Origin: Ascaphus truei
Lineage: Eukaryota > Chordata > Amphibia > Anura > Ascaphidae
Reading direction: 5' to 3'
DNA: 64,000 nt
NCBI GenBank assembly: GCA_036426205.1
Contig: CM071573.1
Coordinates: 72,886,580 to 72,950,579 of the forward strand
Position numbers and translations under genes: made by a program. The notes beneath the pieces were generated by a model, which did no database searches, was not told where the DNA came from, and was given only the letters and a program-made list of their open reading frames with translations. This document shows positions 12,030 through 24,682 of this stretch, in pieces (positions within the stretch are counted from its first letter, which is position 1; each line of letters starts with the position of its first letter).

Positions 12030-12590
12030 TTAAAATTAATTATTTGAGGGTATTGCCATATTCATTTTACAGTATTTAAAATTGACCTTCAAAGTACCAT
12101 TACGCATGTACAGGTATTCTGCTCCTGAATTTCTGAGACCCAAGTTTATGTTGTTGCACTTCTTAGCATTAAAATGTAGCTGCCAGACAGGTTTTAGAGT
12201 TATTCTGGTTGCAGATCTTTGAGTTGTCTGCAAAAAAAAGCAGAATTACCTTGCAATCCATTTTCAGGTCAGTAGTAAAGACATTAAAGAACATCAGCCT
12301 GTGTAATTAAACTTTGAGTCACTCCACAGGTAACGCTCCTCTCTTCTCAGAGTGAATGCCTCTCAGCCAATGTCTTATCTATTCAACCACCTTGGAACTC
12401 ACTACTAGTCACTTAACATTGTTTTTTTTAGTCATCTATATTGAACAATGTCAAAGGATTTACTGAATCCAGTTACGATATTCTGTACCTCTGGCTCCGC
12501 CCTACTCTACTACCTTTCATATTGAGTCAATGAAAATCATTTGTGTGTGGGTCTCTCCACAGTAAATCCATGCTGCCGAGGATCTGGTAA
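12030..12590 (-). mobile_element. CR1-like LINE fragment, decayed
   Basis: On the minus strand, near 12560-12590, the sequence can be read as QHGF. Near 12440-12475 it reads FSKSFDIVQ, close to the FSKAFDTV core of CR1-type reverse transcriptases, where the aspartate is catalytic. Further downstream (12036-12233) comes WQLHFNAKKCN, matching the WQMxFNxxKC segment that follows the palm domain in this clade. Order and spacing fit one element with internal decay and stops. No termini are visible. Confidence 0.6.
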
Positions 12591-13315
12591 ACTAGTGGAT
12601 TTCAGATATTCAGATATGTTATTTGATCCAGGTGGACAAAATATATTTTTTCTTTTTCCCAGGGATTAAATATTTATTTTCCAGAAAAAAGGCGTTGCTT
12701 GGATACACTACTTAACGCTCTTAAAAAAAATCAATGCCTCTTTGCGCAACGTATTTTCTCTAAATACACATACCCTGATTGAAGCATTTTCATCTTCTTT
12801 TCATGGCATCTCTTTCATTGTTACAATTTCTAACCTGCTGCAATAACATTGCCAGGCCTTATATTTCATGGTCACTGTACCCTTCAAGACTAAATACAAT
12901 GAAATATGCAATAGTACAAAGTAGCTTCTAATGTGATTCTAGTTACTGTGGTATGGTTTGCCCTTTTTTTTTCAATTGACTTTGTAGATGTTAATAAAGC
13001 ATGTTGCTAATGATATTATCTCGGAGGGGGCCCTGGAAGGGGAATGAAGTCTACAATGCAAGCTGCTTGTTCTTTAGATTAGAAGACTTTCAAAGTGAGA
13101 GAAAAAAAATCAATACCACACAGCAGCTTTGGATCCTCAGAGACTCAACTTTTATTATTCTTGTTGAACTTGTGTTTATATCAGAGCTCTCCACAGATTT
13201 CAAGAGAATACATTAGCTCTATGCCATTTTTGGATCCGCCTAGAGCCTGATTTTCACACCCGCGGCTATATTAGCCCATAAAACTGTGAAAGAGTCCTGG
13301 TGCCTTGGAAAAGAT
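12591..13315. other. No gene seen
   Basis: A+T-rich with several homopolymer runs. No recognisable feature. Confidence 0.5.
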
Positions 13316-13318
13316 TTG

Positions 13319-13776
13319 GGGGCCTATGCAGAGAGCAGCGAATTTTAAAATTGGCGAATTTATTAAAAAGTAGCTTTTTTGGAGAGTTTTAATCTCCATA
13401 TGCAGAAAAGTGCGAATTCTGCTATGTTTAACATGGATGCGTGTGGCGAGTTTAAATTGGCGAGATGCGCGCTTCAGAAATGTGTTAAAACAAATTCGCG
13501 CCTTTTTTTTTCCCTTTGCAATGGCCGAGGCAAAACGGAGACAATCGCGCCATTTTATTGGCGCGAACAGCCGCTAGATGCCGTTCGCGCCTCTCTGCAT
13601 ACGGATATTTTTAAAACTGGCGAGATTGAGGTTCTCGCCAGCCGCGAGGCGAGTTTTACAAATAGAAAAGAAAAATTGGCGCGTTTTTCGGAACTCGCCA
13701 TTTTCTGCTGCTTTCTGCGCGATTTTCTCCAAAAAATGGCGAATTTCGAAATAGCGCTGCTCTCTGCATAGGCCCC
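13319..13776. mobile_element. Harbinger-like MITE, 458 bp
   Basis: The termini are perfect 22-bp inverted repeats: GGGGCCTATGCAGAGAGCAG(CG) and its reverse complement. They are flanked by TTG on both sides (13316-13318 and 13777-13779), a 3-bp target duplication as in PIF/Harbinger elements. The interior is rich in GGCGAATTTT and TCGCCATTTT blocks on both strands and gives a 130-codon open frame that resembles no transposase. Its terminus resembles that of the large unit at 42422-47881 (GGGCCTTATTCAGA). Confidence 0.82.
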
Positions 13777-13779
13777 TTG

Positions 13780-14098
13780 ATCTAATATCAACTATGCCAG
13801 CAACATAATTCTGTAAGAAATATATAGTTCAATATAAATAAAGTACTGAAAAACAATAGAAATACTGAAAGCTGGTGAAAAACTACGTTAATTGACATTT
13901 TGATATGAATCTTAACATTAACAGTGCAATCTTATGTTAAAATGTGATTAGATATGTTTGCTCTGGCAAATTATTATGCAATACATTCAAATCAGCTGCT
14001 ATGTTCTTGAAAGGATCAGTACACTTGTATTTTGGTAAAGAACTCGTAAAAATGATACCAATCTCTTAGTCACGACATATACACTCCTTTACTTATTA

Positions 14099-14157
<59 letters not shown>

Positions 14158-15307
14158 CAAATCTGCTTATCAACAGTTTCCACAATTTCCCACAGCATGG
14201 ATATTGTCAATCATGGGATCTGGGAATGTCAGACTTTGGTTCTATCTACATCCATCTATTTCAGAAAATGTTATTAATGAAAATGAATAAGGAAACAATT
14301 ACTGAATAGGTCAAATTTGTTGATTATTTCCCCAGCAGCTTTATGTCTGTGGCAATTTTAAACTTCTGGAAGTGCTGGTCTGAAAGAGCAGGGCCTTTAT
14401 GTGGTCAGTCAGCAGTAATACTAGAAGACCCTTGACTCAAGCAATGCAAATATATATATAGCTGTTAGAATTTAGGTGTTTGTAAGCTTTAAAGTACGAA
14501 ACAGCTGTCTATGCTAAAAAAGTTTGTAATATCGGCAGGCAGAGGCTTATAGGGGTCCATTTAAAATGGACATGAAGCAAAAGGTGACACTGGGTGCTCA
14601 TTTGCATGTCATTTCCCAGAATCCCTGGCTGCAGTGGAAGTACTGTATTCTAAGAGATAATGGGGAAAAGCAGGGTTACAGACGTGAATGTGCTCACAAG
14701 TGATATTTTTATTTGCTAAACATGACCTCAAACTAATAGGAAGAGTTGCAAACACTAAAACTAACATCAATGCAGTTTCCAGCTTCCTATCGTTCTTCTA
14801 CAGTAGGGCAGCCCTTTTCTAATGAGCCGTAATTGTCAGCAGGAGGCAATGTCAACCAAGGATAAAGAAGATGATAATAGTCAAGTTTTCTAATTCTTTC
14901 ACTGAACACGACTGGTGCTTCTGCTACTGATGAATCGATCCAATGCTTCTTATATAGATTTTATGCTAGTAGTGCTTGGTAATTTTGCTTCCAGTCGTAC
15001 AGTCCCAGTAGGTTCCTTTTAAAATAAGTTCAATATCAATATGTCCTGGATATGTTTTCTTAATATTATACTGTATAGAGTTATCTTCATAACTATTCCT
15101 TATACTTCTTATATTGTCTGTAAATAATTTTGAGAGAACGCACTATTCCAGTTGGTTGAAGTGGATGTTTTTCATTATGTCAGCCTCTATGTATTCATAC
15201 AATATACGGAACCTGATCATCCTTAGCACATTTCAGACATATATTATTATTTTTAAAAGTTAGAAGAATACTGTTAACACATTCACATGGTGCTAACACA
15301 TGTGGCA
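13780..15307. other. No gene seen; unique sequence with an ATT microsatellite
   Basis: Apart from the microsatellite at 14093-14154, this is A+T-rich sequence without recognisable features. It separates the two duplication copies. Confidence 0.5.
14093..14154. repeat. (ATT)n microsatellite
   Basis: About 20 nearly uninterrupted ATT units. Confidence 0.98.
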
Positions 15308-15804
15308 AACACATTCTGTGTTTGCTATCTTTTTGCACATACACATTACAAGAAATGGAGGAAGGTAGAGTTACAATATGTCAAGAATTTAATTTATTTG
15401 ATACTTAATTGTGGACAAATCTATAAATAATTTATCCTCTAAAGTTCCCATCAACTTCATATAAATAAAAATGGATTCATCCTTATGTAATACTGTATTA
15501 TTTCTTTTAAAACTTGGCGAAAACACAGTTTTTTTGTTAGCAGACTATCCATTGATGATCATTTCTGTTGGTTGAAAGTTAGAATTTTCAAGCACAGATA
15601 TTATATGACATACTCTTGCTATATTTTACATTTTGTGATATCATTACTACTGTATGTGCATAAGTTATTTGTATGCCTATCGTCTACAGCACAGATTGTC
15701 CATTGATGGACAAGCTAAGATGCTGAATTTTTTATTAGGCAAACGAAACCTGTGTAAGCTTGGGAAACACTGGAAACCTTGTGTGAAAATAGCCCTATGT
15801 ACAA

Positions 15805-15988
15805 GGGGTGGTCAAACGCAGTCCTCAAGAGCCACAAACCAGCCAGGTATTAAGGATATCCTGTTATCAGCACAGGTGGATCAATCAAAATGACCGAGCC
15901 ACTGATTGAGCCACCTGTGCTGAAGCAGGGAGATCCTGAAAACCTGAGCTGTTGGTGGCTCTTGAGGACTGAGGTTGGCCATCCTTGT
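15805..15988. repeat. Repeat A, full-length copy
   Basis: Complete palindromic copy (GCAGTCCTCAAGAGCCAC ... GGCTCTTGAGGACTGAG), lying directly next to the long fold-back that follows. Confidence 0.75.
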
Positions 15989-15991
15989 TAT

Positions 15992-17200
15992 ATAGGAAAA
16001 AAGAGGATACCGGCGCCACAAAGAATAATGGAAAGTCCAAACCATTAGGTGTACAGTCCAAATGGAGTCCTAATACAACTGGTGATGAAGGAATCTCATA
16101 TCAACGACGTGCAATATGTGGGAAAAAGAAAAAAACAAATTATGGTGCAGTATGCCAATCACTGATGGCTATAAATATTGACAGACTAACAACACAAGAC
16201 AAACAAGACAAACAGACGAAAACACACTAGCAAGGCTCAATAATAAAACAAAGCTAATTTATTACTGGATACTAGGAGGGTTATAGATATAACACGCATC
16301 CGGAGGGGTAAAAGTGAAACCCTACTCACAAGATGCTGGACAAATACAGGCAACAAGCTGGAATCGTGCTGGTGGGCTTCCAAGATGGCGACCGGAGCGC
16401 TCTCACTGGTGTCCCCACGTGACAGGGGTGGAAGTTGAGTCACACGAATAACGGGATTTCTGGGCGGATGTGATGTCGCGCCAACCGGATTCTCGCACGC
16501 TGAGTTCGCTTCTATCTTCCGCGGCTACACCACAGGCTCCACTTGCTGAACTGCAATCTACTCCACGGACCAAGGCTCTAAAAAACTCAAATCTTCCCGA
16601 CCGTTTGCGTGTTTTTTAGAGCCTTGTCTGGCCCGTGGAGTAGATTGCAGTTCAGCAGTGGAGCCGTGGTGTAGCCGTGGAAGATAAGCGAAGGAGGAAC
16701 GTCAGCGTTGGGAGTATCGTGTGGCGCGACGTCACCCCCCGGAAATCCTGTCATTCGTGTGACTCACCCACTCCACCCCTGTCCAGTGGGGACACCAGTG
16801 AGAGCGTCCGGTCCCCCATCTTGGAAGCACCCACACGATTCCCCTTGTTGCCTGTATTTGTCCATCTGTGAGTAGGGTTTCACTTTTACCCCTCCGGATG
16901 CGTGTTATATCTATAACCCTCCTAGTATCCAGTAATAATTAGCTTGGTTTATTATTGAGGTCCTTGTCTCAAAGTGTGTTTTCGTCTGTTTGTCTTGTGT
17001 TGTTAGTCTGTCAATATTTATAGCCATCAGTGATTGGCATACTGCACCATAATTTGTTTTTTTCTTTTTCCCACATATTGCACGTCGTTGATGTGAGATT
17101 CCTTCATCACCAGTTGTATTAGGACTCCATTTGGACTGTACACCTTATGGTTTGGACTTTCCATTATTCTTTGTGGCGCCGGTATCCTCTTTTTTCCTAT
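15992..17200. repeat. Long fold-back, about 0.6 kb arms
   Basis: ATAGGAAAAAAGAGGATACC at the left edge returns as GGTATCCTCTTTTTTCCTAT at the right edge (ending at 17200). The arms can be followed to a turn near 16575-16620, where CTCTAAAAAA faces TTTTTTAGAG. G+C content rises toward the centre. No open frame is conserved. By comparison with the fold-backs at 27304 and 55970, this may be an inverted partial copy of a retroelement, but no PLE motif is evident here. Confidence 0.85.
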
Positions 17201-18936
17201 GTTCCCTGACTGACTGTACTGTCAGTATTTACCTGGCTGCCAGTGTTTTTCCACTACATTAAGTGTATTATTTATTATTTGTAGCGCTGTTTCACACTGT
17301 CTTTTTTGTAATTCATCCTTGTTATATACTTTAAAACATTATTGCCACTTTTTTATTGTTTTATAAGCAAAATCATCCAACAGACCTACCGAAGATAGCT
17401 ATGTTGTAAAAAAAAACAAATACACTGCTGTTAAATCATATTAAAATTGATATAGTAATGATTACAAATAAGACAAGATGAAGAGCACTTTGGTATATTT
17501 AGAAAAAAAGAAAAAGTGTATTAAGTAAAACACAACCAACTATCACAATATTCTGTTGGGTTGAATAGTAGTATCTGTGTTTTGCGATATTTGTGTCTGA
17601 GTGATACATTGCTGGTCCATGTGCTTATAGGGTTAAACAATATTATTAAAAAGTTAAATTGCATTATGAAAAGCAAGTTGTGTATCCCTGTGTTATGAAA
17701 AACTGATATCTTTCAGGATGTGCAGTTCAAGCTGCCATTATGTTTACTTTATTTTATTTTTTCCCCTTTAATATGTGATCAATACAATCCACACAATGAT
17801 AAATAATTAGCTAAGTTGCAGATCAATCCGTTCTCCTGTGATCAATTGGCAAAGATTTGGCTCGGGGGTTCACTAAATGGCTGTAGTGCAGCAGAAGAGG
17901 ACCAAAGATGCAATGTTCTGTGGGGAAGATCATGTGACCAGGTATCACTAGATACGATTGGTGCACTGCTGGAGAGAGGGCAGGGCTCAAAAAGGGGTGT
18001 CAGAGCATAATTCAGAAGAGGAAGGGGGTGTAACTTTGTAAATGGTTGCTATAGAAACAAAAAAGTGCCTGTTACAGTATAATACATTACAATTTTCATT
18101 TAGAGTTGTTTAAACAAAAATGCTACAAGTATTTTCTCATCGTACAGGAATGATTTATTAAAAAAAAAACACACAAATGTAGGATATTGCTTGGTCTTGA
18201 GCTTTAAACACAGTTTTAATGAAAGCTGGAGAATTATTGTAAAGCTGTAAGGTCTTTCAGGACAAACAACTGTAACTTTTCTGAACACAGTACTAGCAAG
18301 TTAATTGATTGGTAGCTTTTCTCTTTCACTGTCTTCCTGTTCATCCATTGATTCACAGTTTTTTTCCACCGCTAAACTGGCCCTATTTGATTATTACAAA
18401 CTAGACAATGTTTAACAAAAGTATGATTGTTACATTGTTTCTGGAATGTGGGATCTATATTACTTATGTATCACTTATGTGGCGCTATGTTACGTTATAT
18501 AACTAAAGCTTAAAAGCTTTAAGCAGAAATGAATGCACAATTTTGCTAAAATTTGAATACATTCACTGTTCTAATGCCAATGTTTGTGGCATTGGAGGTA
18601 TGGAAAACATCAAGTTTTATGTTTAAAATTTAAGGAGTATAAAATATTCAATAACTCCTTCCCAGTCATTTCCAGATTCATGGTACCAATGTCACCCTAT
18701 TTAGGATACCCTCCCAGTCGCTCACACATGCAATGTATCGGGCTCCTTTGAAATCCTTAGGGTTAAATAATAACTCTACTACTTGTCACCTTGGAACCTA
18801 TTAATTTCTGCCCTAAGAGTATTGCTTAGCAAAAAACTGATAATATGCATTATTAGCCTCTTAGAGTCTGGTTCTAAGGCCACCTTTGAGGTTACCACAT
18901 GGCCCCTTGTAATAATACATTGAGATTATGTAGAGT
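17201..18936. other. No gene seen
   Basis: Equivalent of 1931-3736. A+T-rich, with a short G+C-richer patch near 17820-17990. Confidence 0.6.
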
Positions 18937-19042
18937 AGTGGTGACCACCTCCAGTCCTCAATCAGGAGTCACTGATTGAGCCTCCTTTGCTGTCGTCTGA
19001 CATTTTGGTGGCCCTTGAGAACTGGAGTTGGCCACTCCTCAT
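18937..19042. repeat. Repeat A, internally deleted copy
   Basis: Equivalent of 3737-3833. The right half (GGTGGCCCTTGAGAACTGG) is intact and the left half is mostly missing. The deletion is shared by both copies, so it predates the duplication. Confidence 0.65.
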
Positions 19043-20221
19043 GTAGAGGCTTGCTCTGCCAACTAGTGCTATTGCACATTATGCTGTTGTGTGTGTAACC
19101 CCCTTTCTCTGCTATCAGCCAGGACATGGCTCCTTTAAGAATTACATTTGACTGGACCATCTGACTGTGCTTAGCGAGTGGAATGACAGTTGGTGACAGT
19201 TGGAAAGGGATTGCTGAGGGGACTGGTGCGGCAGTTTGTTTTGATATGGTGAGGCTGCTTCAGAACACTCTGCAAGGGCCTGACCGATCCATGGAGTGAG
19301 GAGACTGGTGGATTTTGCTGGCCAGTACAAAGTACAGTGACACCTCAGGGAGCCCTGCATGCAACAGCTAAGAGGAGAAATATCAGGATTTAACAGCCAG
19401 AGGAAAGAAAGAGACCCCCTGCAATGGAATACAGGTTATGTTTTCAAATTAACTATAAGAAGCAGGAGCTGCTGCATCTTTTTTAATCTAGAGCTCCAAC
19501 GAAAGGTTATTATACTGTACAAATACCCTGTCTCTGATCAACAGGGTATGTGAACTAATATGCAGTGACTATAAAATATATAAAGACAGAGGTGCAGCGT
19601 TAGTGATTTGTTTTAGTAGGATTGCAGAAATACTGTGTGATTATGTAGTAGCCCAGCGTATGTATTCCTGTTCAAAATGATAAAGTAATATAAAGTTTGT
19701 TATAATTCCTTACAGTTTTGTTCTGTCTAATTACTCCTGCTTCCCACTCTGTGTACCATCCACTATGAGAGTTAAACCCCAAGTTACAGGCGCCCACCTC
19801 AGTGACAGGTTCTGCAGTATGAGGTAAAGTAAAGAGGGGTTACATCTGTTTCTTCTTGAGAAGAAAAATATTTTTCTTAATTGTTTGATTAATTGTTTGA
19901 TTACTTGTACTGACCAAAAATGTTTACTTCTTAGATTTCATATATGACAATAAACTGCAACATTGGTTTTAGCTAAGTCGTTACAATAGCATTTGAAAAA
20001 CATCTGTTTATGTGATTCTAATTATGCACATTCATATAATTTACTGTGTACTGCTAACAAGGCATTTGAGAAATGTTTCTAAATAGACATGTTCGCTGAA
20101 ACTATCACAATATGTGACTTAAACATGCCCAACATTGACTTTTTGCTTTTGATTTGTCAACTTTCTCAACAAAACACAACTGGTTTTATTCATTTTTAAA
20201 CAAATAACCTAAATGTCTCGA
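19043..20221. other. No gene seen
   Basis: Equivalent of 3834-5046. No recognisable feature. Confidence 0.6.
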
Positions 20222-20402
20222 TCAGGAGTGGCCAACTACTGTTCTCAAGGGCCACCAACAGGCCAGGTTTTAAGGATATCCTTGCTTCAGCACAGGTGAC
20301 TCAATCAGTTGCTCAGTCTTTGACTCAGACTGAGTCACTGATTGAGCCACCTGTGCTGAAGTGGCATATCCTTAATATCTGGCCTGTCAGTGGCTCTTGT
20401 AT
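20222..20402. repeat. Repeat A, full-length copy
   Basis: CAGGAGTGGCCAACTACTG ... GCTTCAGCACAGGTGACTC, then the mirror half GAGTCACTGATTGAGCCACC and on to GGCCTGTCAGTGGC. The centre is a strong palindrome (GACTCAGACTGAGTC). Confidence 0.8.
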
Positions 20403-20458
20403 GTAGGTATGTATGTACTGTATGTCTTTATTTATATAGCCCAGATAAATGCCATTGT

Positions 20459-20496
20459 CACTTGAAAAAGACCTTCACAGTCGAAACGTTGTGTTG
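20459..20496 (+). ncRNA. Hammerhead-like motif (degenerate)
   Basis: CTTGAAAAA, then GACCTTCACAGTC (stem II GAC/GTC with a loop), then GAAACGTTGT. This has the order of a hammerhead core: CTGATGA, stem II, GAAAC, short stem III. The first core block is altered, so self-cleavage is unlikely. An AATAAA follows at about 20500. Vertebrate Penelope-like elements carry such motifs in their terminal regions. No coding remnant of a PLE is visible next to this one. Confidence 0.35.
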
Positions 20497-20551
20497 GCTC
20501 AATAAATGAGTTTTCATTTGCTAAAACCCGTTGTGCCCTCTGTTCCTTCTT

Positions 20552-23050
20552 CCATTTATTTATATAGCGCCATTAATGTACATAGCGCTTCACAGCAGTA
20601 ATATACGTGACAATCATATAAATAATATAAATAACACATAAAGGGGAGATGTGCTTCAAACATAAATGTAACATTTAGGAAAAGGAGTCCCTGCTCTGAG
20701 GAGCTTACAATGTAATTTGTTGGTAGGAAGAACGTACAGAGACAGAAGGAGGGAGTTCTGGTAAGTGCATCTGCAAGGGGCCAAGGTTAATGTATGAGGT
20801 GTTAATTATCAGCCGTGGAACTACTCATATGCTTCCTTAAGCAGGTGTGTTTTAAGGTGGGTCTTTAAGGTGTGGGGCAGTCAGTGGGAAGGGTTCAAGG
20901 TTGGAGAAGGCTTTAGATACAAAAGGGGTAGAGATAAGACATCCTTGAGCAGAACACAAGAGTCGGGATGGAGTATAGCGAAAAATTAGGGATGAGATGT
21001 AAGGAGGAGCAGAAGAGTGTAAAGCTTTAAAAGTGAGGAGGAGAATTGAATGTGTGATATGGGATTCGATAGGAAGCCAGTAGAGGTATTACAGCAGGGG
21101 AGACGCTGAGACAGATTTCGGAAAGAGTAGAGTGATACTGGCAGCAGAATTTAGGATAGATTGTAGGAGAGACAGGTGAGAGGCAGGAAGGCCAGACAGC
21201 AGGAGATTACAGTAGTCGAGGCGGGAGAGAATGAGGGTCTGTGTCAGGAGTTTTTGCTGTCGAGCAACAGAGGAAAGGGCATATTTTGGTAATATTGCGG
21301 AGGAAAAAAACAACAGTTTTTTTCTACCTTTTGAATGTGAGAAAAGAATGTGAGAGAGGAGTTGAGTGTAACCCCTAGGCAGCGTGAGTGATAGTACTTC
21401 CAACAGTAATGTGGAAGGAGAAAATAGGGCCAGGTTTGGGAGGAAATATGAGGAGCTCTGTTTTTGCCATGCTAAGTTTAAGTCAGCGAAGGGCCATCCA
21501 GGATGATATAGCAGAGAGACATTCAGAAACTTGAGTCTGTACAGCAGGTGTAAGGTCAGGGGTAGAGAAGTAAATTTGTGTGCCATCACCATAGAGGTGA
21601 TATTTGAACCCGAGATGTGATTAGATCACCTAGAGAGTGTGTAAAGAGAAAACAGAAGGGGTCCCATGACAGAGCCCTGAGGTACCCCCACAGAGAGCTC
21701 GATAGAGGAGGAGGTGTTAGCAAAAGAGACACTGAAAGTATGATGGGAGAGGTAAGAGGAGATCCAGGATAGAGCTTTGTTACGAATGCCAAGAGTATTG
21801 AGAATGTGAAGGAGAGGATGGTGGTCCACAGTATCAAATGCTGCAGAGAGGTTGAGTAATATGAGCAGAGTGTAATGACCTCTGTTTTTGGCAGCACTGA
21901 GGTCATTAGTTATTTTACTGAGGGCTGTTTCAGTGGATGGAGCAGAGCGGAAGCTAGATTGTAGAGGGTCTAGGAGAGAATAGGTGTTGAGAAAATGGAG
22001 CAAGCTAGAGAATTTCAAGACATTCAAGGAGTTTAGTGGCAAAAGGCAGGAGGGAGACAGGTCGATGTTAGAAAGACCGGTAGGGTCAAGCTTGCAGTTT
22101 TTGAGTAATGGTATGACTGTTGCATGTTTGAAGGAAGAGGGAAAGGTACCAGAGTAGAGGGAGGAGTTAAAAATGTGTGTGAGCGTAGGGATTATAGTAA
22201 GAGCAAGAGGTTTTAGGAGATGGGAGGGAATGGGGTCAAGAGGGCAGGTGGTAGAGGGAGAAGAGGAGATCAGCAACGACACATCCTCCTCCGTGACAGC
22301 GGATAAAGAGTCCAGGAATGCAGGAGGAGAGTTAGGAAAAGGTGTAGGATGGGAGACGTATTCAGAGGGGATGGCCTGACGTATGGATTCCACCTTTTCC
22401 TTGAAGTAGTCGGCAAAGTTCTGAGGTGAGATGGAGGAAAAAGAACAGGCAGCATAGGGTGGTCTGAGTAGAGGTCAAAGACAGAGAAGAGTCGGCGGGG
22501 ATTAGACTTGTGCGTATTGATTAGTGAAGAAAAGTAGGATTGTTTTGCCTGAGAAAGGGCAGAGTTGAAACAGGATAGCAAAAATTTGTAGTGAAGGAAG
22601 TCTGCGAGAGTTTGAGATTTCCTCCAGAGGCGATCAGGGGAATGAGTGGAGGAACGCAGCATGTGCGTGTGGGAATTTAGCCAGGGTCTGGGGTTCAAAG
22701 TGTAAGAAAGGCAGACAGAAAGCGGGGCATGTAGATCAAGAGAGGATGATAAGGCAGAGTTGTAGTTCCTGACCAGGTTGTCAGGCTCTGGAGCAGAGCT
22801 GAGAGAGGAGAGGGAGGTGCGTAAAGTGGAATCAAAAGCTGATAAGTTAATACAGTGCAGGTCTCTGCAGAACCGAGGGGTAGATGGAGGTAGAGAAGGG
22901 TAGCAGTGAGAGAGAGAAATGAGATGAGGTGATGGTCAGAGAGTGAAAAAGGGGAAATGGAGAATTCGGAAAGCGAAAAGTTTTTAGTGAAAACCAGGTC
23001 TAGGTTGTGGCCACCCTTGTGGGTGGTGGCTGCAGTCCACTGTCCACAAG
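20552..23050 (-). mobile_element. CR1/L2-like LINE, 5'-truncated
   Basis: Non-LTR retrotransposon read on the minus strand. At 22695-23050 comes the C-terminal part of the AP-type endonuclease, with DLVF and a SDHH motif. At 22270-22698 there is a basic linker (SQAKQSYFSSL). At 21626-22393 the reverse transcriptase contains [26 protein letters not shown] (catalytic aspartate of motif A) and [15 protein letters not shown]. At 21089-21592 are the downstream thumb and C-terminus. Several frameshifts break it. The 3' end near 20552 is the GGCGCTATATAAATA tail shared with fragments at 24467, 34432 and 42060. The 5' part of the endonuclease is absent, as in ordinary 5' truncation. Confidence 0.88.
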
Positions 23051-23923
23051 GATTGGAATTGGCCACCTCTGATCTAGACATATACTTCCAATGCACATAC
23101 TGTACAGCAGTAACATGCATGATAACTTCTAGAGTTCATAATAAATGGTTTTGATATAAATCTGTCTGAAAGCTTAGAATCTGGAAAGTAAATGTGTCTG
23201 CTTCAGCTGTACAATTCTTAAAATCATTGAAAAACCCAGATTGTTTTTTGCTCAATCTCTGGAGCAACTATTATTCCGAGTCTATACATCACTCATGGCA
23301 TAGGGGCATATCAGTAGATTAGGCAGATTTGCAAAACCATAGGACAGCATTTTAATTGCCCTGTTCTACTCATTCGATTTTGTAGTATTGTTTAATAAAA
23401 TGAATAACTCATTGAATCTAATGTCTGGCTACTGGAAATCAGCCCAAGTTCCCCACATTCATGCGTACTTTCTACTAAGGCAATGGATTCTTGGCAAAGC
23501 CACTGTGACAAACAGGCTCTTTTTGTTTTATTCATCATGCTGGAAAGATAGCAGGGAAGATGGAAGATGAAGATAACAGATTTGACAGCTTCTGAACAAT
23601 TAAATTGAGAGAGGAAGGTTGAAACTCACATTTAATTATCTCATACTATGCGTTACCTTACTAACAACCTTAAAAAGTTAGTGTAGAATAAACCGGCAAT
23701 CTGTTTTTAATGAAAAATGTGTGCTAGTTTTTCTTTCTGCAAAGTTAAACTTTTCACTGCAGAATTATTTTGATGCTATAGCTGGATGAGTTGCTGCTGT
23801 AGGTTGCTCTATATTTGTTCGTCTGCTTGGCTTTCTCATTCCCTGTAATGTAACATGGCTTGATCCCGTATGGCGTATTGTCATTTCACATTCTGTACTC
23901 GAGGGTACAATGTCGTATGTGAT
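23051..23923. other. No gene seen; right end of duplication copy 2
   Basis: Equivalent of 8046-8906. No recognisable feature. Confidence 0.6.
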
Positions 23924-24466
23924 TACGTCACATAAGAAGAAAATGGAACATTATATTTTCATCTTAAGTCTGGCAATATGCATCTCTGATCTGTTCTTAG
24001 GAAATCCATTTGGTCCATTCTATGTAGCCACACTACGTATTATTAAGGAAAACAAATGTATTGTTTACACCTGAGTGAATTCTATGGAAGATTGAAGGAC
24101 TGAGGAATTATCCTACTTATCAAAAAGGAGGTTGGGTTGTACTAGTAATAGGTCTGATAACTGAAGGCAAATGTATGTCTTTGTCACATCTAAGGTAATA
24201 GAATATACAGTGGATGATATGCAATAAACTACAATGTTGGTCACAAAGTAAAATTTTACATGTTAAAAGAGTTTGAATGAACTTGAGTTAGTTCAGCATG
24301 CAGACATTTCTTCGAAACATTCCCCTTAAGCACTGTTTGTAGATACTGTAAGCAATCCCACAGAAATGGGACAATGTAGGATTTGTACCTTATCAACGTA
24401 TCAATGTAATTACTTACTTAGAAAGATTTACACATTCCTTTATTTTTAAGATGGGTTATTGTATTA
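23924..24466. other. No gene seen
   Basis: Unique A+T-rich sequence. Confidence 0.5.
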
Positions 24467-24682
24467 TGTATGTATGTATGTATGTATGTATCTTTATTTA
24501 TATACTGTAGCACCATTGTTGTACATAGTGCTTCACAGCAGTAATACACGTGACATAATCATACAATATAAATAACATATAAAACAAATAACACATAATG
24601 GGAAGAAGTGCTTCAGACATAAAAGTAACATTTAGGAAAAAGAGTTCCTGCCCCAAAGAGCTTACAATCTAAATTAAATTAA
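24467..24682 (-). mobile_element. CR1/L2-like LINE, 3'-end fragment
   Basis: On the plus strand a (TATG)n run is followed by TCTTTATTTATATACTGTAG ... GTGCTTCACAGCAGTAATAC ... AGAGCTTACAATCTAA, matching the minus-strand 3' end of the LINE at 20552. Only about 200 bases were copied. The TATG array at the 3' end is the usual short-repeat tail of this clade. Confidence 0.85.

Larger units (their letters stand above)
15308..23923. repeat. Segmental duplication, copy 2 (cleaner)
   Basis: Direct-orientation counterpart of 1-8906. Similarity starts at AACACATTCTGTGTTTGC and ends near 23923, after which unique sequence (ACGTCACATAAG) follows. Its fold-back arms pair better and its LINE frames are longer than in copy 1. 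The intervening ~6.4 kb (8907-15307) is not duplicated. Confidence 0.92.

Noticed and set aside
13379..13771. 130-codon open frame inside the 458-bp MITE
   Set aside because: It spans the MITE interior up to its inverted terminus, has no transposase motif and has a mirrored frame on the other strand.
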